A stretch of DNA of 48,090 nt from a virus. The position numbers and the translations under genes were made by a program. The stretch covers positions 1-48,090 of IMG/VR virus record IMGVR_UViG_3300017950_000014. One strand, given 5' to 3'. The notes under the pieces are model-generated. The model was not told where the DNA came from and did not search any database. It saw nothing but the letters and a program-made list of their open reading frames with translations. Shown in pieces: positions 41,756-48,090 of the stretch (its first letter is position 1; the number at the start of each line of letters is the position of its first letter).

Positions 41756-43240
41756 ATGAAGAAAATTATCATTGTTGGCGGTGGATCTGCAGGTTGGATG
41801 ACAGCCTCTACACTTATAAAACAATTTCCTATGTGGGATATTACTTTAATCGAATCTCCAAATATCCCAACTGTAGGGGTAGGCGAAAGTACACTTGGTT
41901 CTATAAATCAATGGCTACAATTTTTAGGTATTAAAGATAAAGACTTTATGCCAGCATGTGATGCTACCTATAAAACTAGTATTAAATTTACAGATTTCTA
42001 TAAAAAAGGAGAGCATTTTCATTACCCTTTTGGTCAACCTGATTTACAAGGAACTAGAAATGGTTTAAATGATTGGTGGTTAAAAAAGTTTTTTTATGAA
42101 AATTCACCTTACAGTGATTACGCAGAAACTTATTATCCTTTAGGTTATTTAGCAGAAAATAACAAAATTTTAAAATCTAATGAATTAATGAATTTTAATT
42201 TTGAAAACGATGTAGCTTATCAATTTGATGCTACTAAGTTTGGAATTTGGTTAAGAGATAATTATGCTTTGCCTCGTGGTGTTAAACATATTAAAGAAGA
42301 AATTACAGATATTCAAGTTAATCAAGAGGGTATAATTTCAGTTAATAATTATACAGCAGATTTATATTTTGATTGTACTGGTTTTAAATCATTACTTATG
42401 GAAAAATTAGAAGTTCCTTTTAACTCTTATGAGGAAATGCTTGTTAACAATTCTGCTTGGGCTACTCATTTACCTTATACAAATATTAAAGAAGAGCTTA
42501 CATCTTATACTAATTGCACAGCTATTGAAAATGGTTGGGTTTGGAATATTCCTTTAACTAGTAGAATGGGAACAGGCTATGTATATTCTGATAAATTTGT
42601 TGATGATGAAACTGCACTTAACGAATTTAAAAAATATCTTGGAAGAGATGATTTAAATTTTAAAAAAATTAAATTTACTCCAGGTATTAGAGATCGAATT
42701 TGGGAAAAAAATGTAATTTCTATTGGATTATCAGCTGGATTTATTGAACCGCTTGAAAGTAATGGTTTAATGACGGTTCATGAATTTTTATTATATTTTA
42801 TGAGAAATACACAAAGAGAAACTATTACACAATGGGATAAAGATAATTTTAATTCAATGTGTAAATCTTTTTTTGATAATTTTGCTCAATTTGTAGCTTT
42901 TCATTTTGCTATTACTTCTCGAACAGATACTTCTTATTGGAAATATTGTACTAATAAAAAATGGAATATTGCTGAAAATGCAAAAATGCAAAGAACAGAA
43001 AATTATTATTTTTCAGAAAATTCAGGTTATCATTGCATAGCAGCAGGAGGCCATTGGGGTCCAACTGAAGCTTGTACTTTAAATTATTTTAATTCTAAAA
43101 AAGACAATGAGTTATTAGAAGATTGGAAACCATTTTTTAATAATTTAGAAAAAAGAATTGATTCTTGGAAAACTATTGCTAAAAATTTAGATTCTCCTTA
43201 TGATTTTTTAAACAAAGAAATTTATAATGGTAAGATTTAA
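41756..43240 (+). CDS. Flavin-dependent halogenase (tryptophan-halogenase family)
   Basis: The 494-residue protein has the FAD-binding GGGSAGW (8-14), the family pattern around GVGESTLGS (41-49), the active-site Lys73 (ATYK, equivalent to Lys79 of PrnA/RebH), the WxWxIP motif WVWNIP (261-266) that excludes monooxygenase activity, and FIEPLESNG (329-337). All key residues are present, so it should form HOCl/HOBr-type reagent at FAD and transfer it via Lys73. FADH2 must come from a host reductase. Phage members such as cyanophage VirX1 accept iodide and bromide on aromatics in vitro; natural substrates are unknown. AAGGATT precedes the ATG. Function with the adjacent oxygenase is inferred. Confidence 0.95.
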   Translation: MKKIIIVGGGSAGWMTASTLIKQFPMWDITLIESPNIPTVGVGESTLGSINQWLQFLGIKDKDFMPACDATYKTSIKFTDFYKKGEHFHYPFGQPDLQGTRNGLNDWWLKKFFYENSPYSDYAETYYPLGYLAENNKILKSNELMNFNFENDVAYQFDATKFGIWLRDNYALPRGVKHIKEEITDIQVNQEGIISVNNYTADLYFDCTGFKSLLMEKLEVPFNSYEEMLVNNSAWATHLPYTNIKEELTSYTNCTAIENGWVWNIPLTSRMGTGYVYSDKFVDDETALNEFKKYLGRDDLNFKKIKFTPGIRDRIWEKNVISIGLSAGFIEPLESNGLMTVHEFLLYFMRNTQRETITQWDKDNFNSMCKSFFDNFAQFVAFHFAITSRTDTSYWKYCTNKKWNIAENAKMQRTENYYFSENSGYHCIAAGGHWGPTEACTLNYFNSKKDNELLEDWKPFFNNLEKRIDSWKTIAKNLDSPYDFLNKEIYNGKI

Positions 43241-43253
43241 ACCTTATAGTTTC

Positions 43254-43266
43254 AGCACCATAAAGA
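43254..43266 (+). promoter_or_regulatory. Dispersed 13-bp motif copy 4 (AGCACCATAAAGA)
   Basis: It lies 14 nt after the halogenase stop, in the leader of the fibre operon, and is followed by the inverted repeat GAAAAT-GATA-ATTTTC (43269-43284). The match with copy 3 at 23181 continues on both sides. Candidate promoter. Confidence 0.6.
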
Positions 43267-43395
43267 AAGAAAATGATAATTTTCATAACAATTAGACCTC
43301 TCATCCGTTGGATCACTGTCTCACTGATTGTTAATCGACTTAGTGCGATAACGATTTTGTGAGCAATTAGCCCTACTGCGGAAACGTAGTGGGGC
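43267..43395 (+). ncRNA. Candidate small RNA between motif and terminator
   Basis: From the motif at 43254 to the terminator ending at 43395 there is no gene. The stretch holds a direct repeat CAATTAG (43289-43295, 43364-43370) and a stem GTTAATCG/CGATAAC (43330-43337, 43346-43352, one bulge) and ends in a very stable hairpin. If the motif is a promoter, it makes an RNA of about 130 nt. The stop hairpin could also be partly read through into the fibre operon. Confidence 0.45.
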
Positions 43396-43400
43396 TTTTT
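43370..43400 (+). terminator. Very strong terminator with GAAA tetraloop
   Basis: GCCCTACTGCG (43370-43380) pairs over 11 positions, two G-T wobbles, with CGTAGTGGGGC (43385-43395), closed by a GAAA tetraloop and followed by TTTTT. It lies just before the fibre operon. Confidence 0.88.
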
Positions 43401-43432
43401 ATTTTAATAGCTTTATACCCTTGGAGAAAAAG

Positions 43433-43915
43433 ATGGCAAGAGCAAGATTAAATGCTGATGCAAAACTCGATTTAAACAAAGACAACGGAGTTGCTTTGCT
43501 GTCTATGACTGAGGCAGAAAAGCATCTTCTTGAAATTACTTTAAACTCTACTCAATTTGCAGATATTAGGAGTATGGTAGTTACAGCTAAAGTAATTGAA
43601 GGTTCAGACTCAGATGGTTCTGTTCCTACTCAGATTGATACAGATGTAGTAGCATATACTGTTCCTGTTATTATGCCTTCTGGTAGTGTTTCAGGAGATA
43701 CAGAAGATAGTGCTTTAAGTAATAATGAATTTAAACTTTATTTAGATGCTTCTACAATTTTAGGAAATTTTAATGTACAACCTAGATTAAACAAACCTGT
43801 TTATGGTTTTTTCTCAGTTGTAATAGATGATAATAGCAGAGCTATTGGTGCAAGTTACGAGCAACACTTCGAATTAATTAGAAGTAGAATTGAATTTGTT
43901 AAAAGTATTGTTTAG
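43433..43915 (+). CDS. Fibre-module protein, 160 residues
   Basis: The start at 43433 is preferred because GGAGAAAAAG lies directly before it. The sequence begins MARARLNADAKLDLNKDNGVALLSM and is beta-rich with acidic loops. It may be a structural or attachment protein at the front of the fibre operon. No family recognised. Confidence 0.7.
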   Translation: MARARLNADAKLDLNKDNGVALLSMTEAEKHLLEITLNSTQFADIRSMVVTAKVIEGSDSDGSVPTQIDTDVVAYTVPVIMPSGSVSGDTEDSALSNNEFKLYLDASTILGNFNVQPRLNKPVYGFFSVVIDDNSRAIGASYEQHFELIRSRIEFVKSIV

Positions 43916-43923
43916 GAGTTAAC

Positions 43924-44274
43924 ATGGCTAATACTAAATTAACAGTTAACACTAACAAAATAGATGTTGATGTTAAAACTACTAAATTAAATGTTTCGTT
44001 AGCAAGAGTGGGACCACAAGGTGCTTCTGCACTTAATACAACATTTCAAGAGTTAACAGATGTAAATGTTTCAACAGCTTCTGTTGGTGATGGTATTATT
44101 CTTGACTCAGATAATACTTGGGTTCCTCATACTTTTAGTACTACCTCTTTATCAGACATTGATAACACAAATAGACAAGATGGTTCATTATTAATCTATA
44201 ATAATACCTCTCAAAAATACACAGCTTCAAATATTATTGAAGACAATATGACCATTAAAGGAGGAACTTTTTAA
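43924..44274 (+). CDS. Fibre-like protein, 116 residues
   Basis: The protein starts with a Lys/Thr/Val strand region (LTVNTNKIDVDVKTTKLNVSLARVGPQGAS) and continues with a fibre-like repeat (ELTDVNVSTASVGDGIILDSDNTWVP). RVGPQG is a short collagen-like or turn motif common in phage fibres. It ends in an ATG overlap with the next gene. Confidence 0.75.
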   Translation: MANTKLTVNTNKIDVDVKTTKLNVSLARVGPQGASALNTTFQELTDVNVSTASVGDGIILDSDNTWVPHTFSTTSLSDIDNTNRQDGSLLIYNNTSQKYTASNIIEDNMTIKGGTF

Positions 44275-45167
44275 TGGCAACTAAAATTTTATTCAAGAAG
44301 TCATCTACTGGAGGTTCTACTCCTGCAACTGGAGATTTGGATCAAGGTGAATTTGCAGTAAACTTAGCTGATCGTAAAGTTTATACTAAAGATTCATCCA
44401 ATAATATTGTTACTTTAGGAACTTTTGTTTCTTCCACTGCTCCTACTGCTCCTGCAGAAGGTGATTTGTGGTATGACACTACTAATAATATCTTAAAAGC
44501 TTATAATGGTGGAAGTTGGGATTCTTTAACTTCTACAACAGGAACAGTTACTTCTGTAGATATTACAGCAGGTAACCTTATTGATGTATCCGGTGGTCCT
44601 GTTACTAGTTCTGGAAGTATTCAAGTAGATGTTGATCTATCTGAACTTACAGACATGACAGATGCTATGGTTAGCACTGATGAAATTGTAGTTCTTGATG
44701 CAGGCGCTCAAAAGCGTAAAGCTGCTAGCGAAATTGATCTATCTATTTTTGATAATACTACTTCAGGCTTTATTTCTTCTTACACAGAAACACAAACTCT
44801 TGATGATGTAACAACATTAGGTAATTCTACAACAAATGCTATTACTACAGGAAGCATTACTGCAAATGGTGATGTTTCAGTTGATAGTGACTTAAACGTT
44901 ACTGGCAATGCAGTTATTACAGGTAATCTTACTGTATCTGGAACTACAACTACTGTTAACTCTAATCAAGTTAATATTGGCGACAGTATTATTCTTTTAA
45001 ATAGTGATATTTCTGATACAGATAGTTCACCTACAGAAGATGGTGGTTTCTCTATTAAACGTGGAAGTTTAGCGGCTAAAACATTTAAATGGAATGAAAC
45101 AGACGATAAATGGGATTTAGGTGGCGAAACTTTACAAAATGTATCTCTTGATGGCGGTACTTACTAA
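44274..45167 (+). CDS. Tail fibre protein, 297 residues
   Basis: The N-terminus MATKILFKKSSTGGSTPATGDLDQGEFAVNLADRKVYTKDS is the Mtd_N-like module (ILxKxSxTxxxxP.xxxLxxGExAVNxxDxxxYxKD) shared with the proteins at 45185 and 47562. The later part holds beta repeats (GSITANGDVSVDSDLNVTGNAVITGNLTVSGTTTTVNSN) typical of fibre shafts. It attaches the fibre to the tail and extends toward the host. Confidence 0.82.
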   Translation: MATKILFKKSSTGGSTPATGDLDQGEFAVNLADRKVYTKDSSNNIVTLGTFVSSTAPTAPAEGDLWYDTTNNILKAYNGGSWDSLTSTTGTVTSVDITAGNLIDVSGGPVTSSGSIQVDVDLSELTDMTDAMVSTDEIVVLDAGAQKRKAASEIDLSIFDNTTSGFISSYTETQTLDDVTTLGNSTTNAITTGSITANGDVSVDSDLNVTGNAVITGNLTVSGTTTTVNSNQVNIGDSIILLNSDISDTDSSPTEDGGFSIKRGSLAAKTFKWNETDDKWDLGGETLQNVSLDGGTY

Positions 45168-45184
45168 TTTAAAGGAAAAGTAAA

Positions 45185-46993
45185 ATGGCAACTACAATAC
45201 AGCATAAAAGATCAACAACTGCAAGTGCTGTGCCTATCAGTAGCGATTTAGCCGTTGGTGAACTTGCTGTTAATACAGCAGATGGGATTCTTTTTACTAA
45301 ACATAGCGATAATTCTATTGTTCCTATTGTTAGTTCTTCAGATGCTGCTGCTAAATTAACAGCAGAAGTAAAAAATTTAAGTGGTGGAACTTTAACTAAA
45401 GGAACTCCTGTTTATATTAATGGCGCTACAGGTAATACTTTTCATGTAGACGCTGTTAGAGCAGACTCTGAAGGAAAAATGCCTGCTTCTGGTATATTAT
45501 CACAAGATTTAGCTAGTAACGCTGATGGCCTTATGGTTATTTCTGGTTTCATTAATGGATTAGATACTTCTGGTTTTACTGCTGGTGATGCAATTTATGT
45601 AGCTTCAACAGGTGGTTATACTAATATTGCTCCTTCGGGAGAAAATAACTTTATTCAAAAATTAGGTATTGTTTCTAAAGTTGATAGCGATAATGGAGCT
45701 TTATTATTACAAGGTGCAGGTCGAGCTAACGCTACTCCAAATTTAGATGAAGATCAATTCTTTTTAGGAAATAGTAGTAATCAATCAGTAGCTACTGATT
45801 TTAGTGATGCTGTAGAAGCCATTAGTATAAATAATGTCTCCGAAGACACCACTCCGCAACTTGGCGGTGATCTGGACACGAACGGGAACGATATTAAGTT
45901 TGGTGATAATGACAAGGCTACCTTTGGTGCAGGTGATGATCTTGAGATTTATCATGATGGTAGTAACTCAATTATTTCTGACACTGGAACTGGTAATTTA
46001 AAAGTTCTCTCTAATACATTACAAATCATGAACGTGTTAGGGGATGAAAATGGTTTAGTTGTTAGACAAAATGCTGACGTAGAACTTTATTACAATGGTT
46101 CCGAAAAACTAGCCACAACCTCCTCCGGTGTAGACGTTACAGGCAACATCACTGTCTCAGGTACAGTCGATGGACGAGACATTGCCACTGATGGAACTAC
46201 ACTGGATGCTGTAGCGTTAACTTATGTGGACGTAAGTGGCGACACCATGACAGGTAACTTGAACTTTGGGGACGATGTAAGAATACAATTAGGTGACAAC
46301 AACGATCTTCGCTTATTTCACAATGGAACAAGAAGTTTTGTTCAAGATTCTGGGGCAGGGTCTTTAGTCCTTGACACTAATGGCGATGACGTAAGAATTA
46401 CACACTCAACAAATGCTGAAACAATGGCTGTCTTTACAAAAAATGGCTCTGTTCTGCTCAAGTATGACGGAGCTGATAAGCTAGAGACAACCTCCTCCGG
46501 TGTAGACGTTACTGGGACAATAACTTTTGATGGAGGTACTACATCTGCTGACTTAGCGTTTAATGACGGTGTTAAGGCTAAATTTGGTATATCAAATGCT
46601 TTACAAGTATTTCATAACGGTAACGGCAGAATCAATAACGTAACTGGAGACATTATAGTAAGCAACTATGTAGAAGACGCAGATGTTAGAATTTTAACGG
46701 ATGATGGTTCTGGCGGTTTAACAAATTACTTTAGAGCAGACGGCTCCACAGGCGAGGTTATCCTCTACCACTACGGCTCTGAGAAACTTGCTACCAAGTC
46801 CACAGGGATTGACGTTACTGGGACTTTAGTGTCTGATGGGTTGACTATTAATAATTACTCATTTCCTACAGCAGACGGATCAGCTAATCAAGTATTAACA
46901 ACTGATGGCGTAGGAAATATTACATTTGTAGATGCTGCAAGTGGTGGCGCATCAGAAGACTTTGCAATAGCAATGGCAGTTGCATTAGGATAA
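45185..46993 (+). CDS. Long tail fibre protein with mosaic core, 602 residues
   Basis: The front carries the same Mtd_N-like module (IQHKRSTTASAVPISSDLAVGELAVNTADG). A central part (about 217-565) repeats units of the kind LEIYHDGSNS and KLxTxSSGVDVTGxI, found in cyanophage and other marine phage fibres. DNA repeats CCTCCTCCGGTGTAGACGTTAC occur near 46120 and 46490, with a diverged copy near 46800. The DNA from about 45835 to 46870 is less AT-rich and richer in C-ending codons than the ends, a sign of recombination. Confidence 0.82.
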   Translation: MATTIQHKRSTTASAVPISSDLAVGELAVNTADGILFTKHSDNSIVPIVSSSDAAAKLTAEVKNLSGGTLTKGTPVYINGATGNTFHVDAVRADSEGKMPASGILSQDLASNADGLMVISGFINGLDTSGFTAGDAIYVASTGGYTNIAPSGENNFIQKLGIVSKVDSDNGALLLQGAGRANATPNLDEDQFFLGNSSNQSVATDFSDAVEAISINNVSEDTTPQLGGDLDTNGNDIKFGDNDKATFGAGDDLEIYHDGSNSIISDTGTGNLKVLSNTLQIMNVLGDENGLVVRQNADVELYYNGSEKLATTSSGVDVTGNITVSGTVDGRDIATDGTTLDAVALTYVDVSGDTMTGNLNFGDDVRIQLGDNNDLRLFHNGTRSFVQDSGAGSLVLDTNGDDVRITHSTNAETMAVFTKNGSVLLKYDGADKLETTSSGVDVTGTITFDGGTTSADLAFNDGVKAKFGISNALQVFHNGNGRINNVTGDIIVSNYVEDADVRILTDDGSGGLTNYFRADGSTGEVILYHYGSEKLATKSTGIDVTGTLVSDGLTINNYSFPTADGSANQVLTTDGVGNITFVDAASGGASEDFAIAMAVALG

Positions 46994-47005
46994 AAGGAAA
47001 ATAAT

Positions 47006-47317
47006 ATGGCAAATACTTTTTTAAATGCTACAGCAACCTTAACAGATGCTACTGAAACTACTATTGGCACAGTCCCTTCTGCTCGCACTTGGGTTCTTCT
47101 TGGTTGTAACTTAGCCAACACTTCAAATTCTCAAATTAGTGTTGATGTTAAAGTTGCAAGTACTTATGTTATTAAAGGAGCGCCTATTCCTGCTGGCTCT
47201 GCTTTATCCATTCTTGATGGTAAAATTATTGCTAAAGCAACAGAAACAGTAACAGTTACTTCTGCTAGTTCTTCTGGTGATGTAGATGTAGTACTTAGTT
47301 ATATGGAGCAAAGTTAA
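47006..47317 (+). CDS. Small fibre-module beta protein, 103 residues
   Basis: The 103-residue protein is a compact beta fold (TLTDATETTIGTVPSARTWVLLGCNLANTS, QISVDVKVASTYVIKGAPIPAGSALSILDGKIIAKATETVTVTS). Such sequences occur as separate fibre-associated or head-decoration-like genes in marine phages. AAGGAAAATAAT is upstream. Confidence 0.75.
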   Translation: MANTFLNATATLTDATETTIGTVPSARTWVLLGCNLANTSNSQISVDVKVASTYVIKGAPIPAGSALSILDGKIIAKATETVTVTSASSSGDVDVVLSYMEQS

Positions 47318-47562
47318 TGGCTGGATATATTGGTAAATCTACAGGTATTACACTTGCACAAGTAAGAAGCAATTCTGTTGAAACTGTAGATATTCAAAAT
47401 GGAGCAGTTACTGCAGCTAAACTAGAAGCAGGTACAGGTACTGCAGGTTACTATTTAACAACAAATGGTACAAATATTTCTTGGACTAATCCTTCAGAAA
47501 GTGATTATGGTTTAATTACAGGAAGTGTTACAATATCAAATGACTATGGAGCAATTACATAA
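47317..47562 (+). CDS. Short fibre-module protein, 81 residues
   Basis: The sequence starts MAGYIGKSTGITLAQVRSNSVETVDIQNGAVTAAKLEAGTG, a pattern (YIG, VxxVDIxxGAVTAAKL, GTAGYYLTTNGTNISW) widespread in marine phage fibre proteins. It overlaps both neighbours at their start and stop codons. Confidence 0.78.
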   Translation: MAGYIGKSTGITLAQVRSNSVETVDIQNGAVTAAKLEAGTGTAGYYLTTNGTNISWTNPSESDYGLITGSVTISNDYGAIT

Positions 47563-48056
47563 TGGCTACACAAGTACAATTTCGTAGAGGTACTACAGCA
47601 GAGCATTCTACATTTACTGGAGTAGTCGGAGAAATTACAGTAGATACTACTAAAGATACTCTTGTAGTTCATGATGGCTCTACTGCTGGAGGTATTCCTT
47701 TAGCTAAAGATGCAGATAAATTAAATTTAACTGGTGGCTCTGTTACAGGATCTGTTACAGGATCTATTACTACAGATAATGATTTGTCTTTTGATATGTC
47801 AGTTACAAATAATTTTAAATGTACTCCTACAGGTACAGGCGTTTTAACTTTTACAAATATTACTTCAGGACAATCTGGTAATATTTGGTTAGATAATAGC
47901 GGTGGATATGTAATTTCAGCTGCTTCTTCTACTTATATTTCTGCAGCAGATTTAACAACAATTAATACTGCTGGTGTGTACTTCATGAGTTACTTCTCAG
48001 ATGGTACTAATGTAATGGTATCAGTAACCCCCGGAGTTACTTCAGGAGGCGCATAA
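47562..48056 (+). CDS. Fibre protein with Mtd_N-like module, 164 residues
   Basis: The front MATQVQFRRGTTAEHSTFTGVVGEITVDTTKDTLVVHDGSTAGG is the classic Mtd_N-type module (QxRRGTTAEH.xFxGxxGEITVDTTxxTLxVHDG). The end (FKCTPTGTGVLTFTNITSGQSGNIWLDNSGGY ... TINTAGVYFMSYFSDGTNVMVSVT) is a beta knob. It is a third protein in the window with this module, so fibres of several types may share one attachment site. Confidence 0.85.
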   Translation: MATQVQFRRGTTAEHSTFTGVVGEITVDTTKDTLVVHDGSTAGGIPLAKDADKLNLTGGSVTGSVTGSITTDNDLSFDMSVTNNFKCTPTGTGVLTFTNITSGQSGNIWLDNSGGYVISAASSTYISAADLTTINTAGVYFMSYFSDGTNVMVSVTPGVTSGGA

Positions 48057-48090
48057 TGTCAGTCATTCAAGGTAATGCAAAGCAAGGCTC
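48056..48090 (+). CDS. Start of next gene (partial)
   Basis: An ATG overlapping the previous stop (TAATG) opens a frame MSVIQGNAKQG that runs off the right edge. MSVIQGNAK is a start seen in fibre-module proteins of marine phages, but only eleven residues are visible. Confidence 0.55.
   Translation, partial: MSVIQGNAKQG

Noticed and set aside
1-48090. tRNA genes, integrase or attachment sites, transposases, rRNA
   Set aside because: I looked for cloverleaf patterns, integrase and transposase motifs and long terminal repeats and saw none in this window; a computed scan could still find weak ones.

Overview
This window is a contiguous part of a tailed double-stranded DNA bacteriophage genome. 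It is AT-rich, tightly packed, and every convincing gene lies on the + strand, with many ATGA and TAATG overlaps. A tape-measure gene, a lambda-type tail-chaperone frameshift and a hub/tip protein, with no sheath or contractile baseplate gene, point to a siphovirus-like tail. Low GC and accessory genes known from marine phages (ribonucleotide reductase, small heat-shock protein, 2OG-Fe(II) oxygenase, flavin halogenase) suggest a marine bacterial host. That host assignment is inference; nothing here names it.

Layout. (1) 1-4968: metabolic and early-type genes, namely an unidentified gene tail, ribonucleotide reductase beta subunit (nrdB), several very small proteins, an AAA+ ATPase, a half-size Na+/phosphate cotransporter and an HTH-like protein. 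(2) 4969-5796: an 830-bp gene-free region with a terminator, CTAGTA-rich DNA, a 22-bp iteron array flanked by divergent copies of a 13-bp motif, and 10-bp repeats; a candidate origin or control region. (3) 5797-9400: EF-hand holin candidate, tiny membrane peptides, zinc-ribbon protein, DUF1353 protein, Hsp20 and a structured non-coding stretch. (4) 9406-14373: nuclease-like protein, a GIY-YIG/coiled-coil/terminase-small-like fusion, a four-gene glycan or surface-modification cassette (two paralogous glycosyltransferases, a methyltransferase-like protein, a TupA-like ATP-grasp enzyme) and an AT-hook protein. (5) 14339-29393: packaging, head and head-tail genes. (6) 29404-41137: tape measure with embedded lysozyme, tail tip, Gly-rich adhesin. 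(7) 41142-43240: 2OG oxygenase plus flavin-dependent halogenase. (8) 43421-48090: a series of fibre-like genes, cut by the window end.

The most remarkable gene is at 17492-23164. An 1890-residue protein begins with a Mu-F/SPP1-gp7 head domain and then carries the ordered catalytic motifs of a T7/N4-type single-subunit RNA polymerase. Its place between portal and scaffold, with a virion-targeting domain, suggests an RNA polymerase packaged in the capsid and delivered with the DNA, as in phage N4 but in a different architecture. A 13-bp motif (AGCRCCATAAAGA) occurs four times, all between genes: twice divergently around the iterons, once directly after the polymerase gene, once before the fibre operon. 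These are candidate promoters for a phage polymerase. The copy before the fibre operon lies only about 130 bp upstream of a strong terminator with no gene between, suggesting a small RNA.

Other strong signals are a canonical -1 slippery site (CCCTTTA) in the tail-chaperone gene, a block of four small Lys/Arg-rich proteins between tail tube and tail chaperone, and a mosaic fibre gene with a less AT-rich core.
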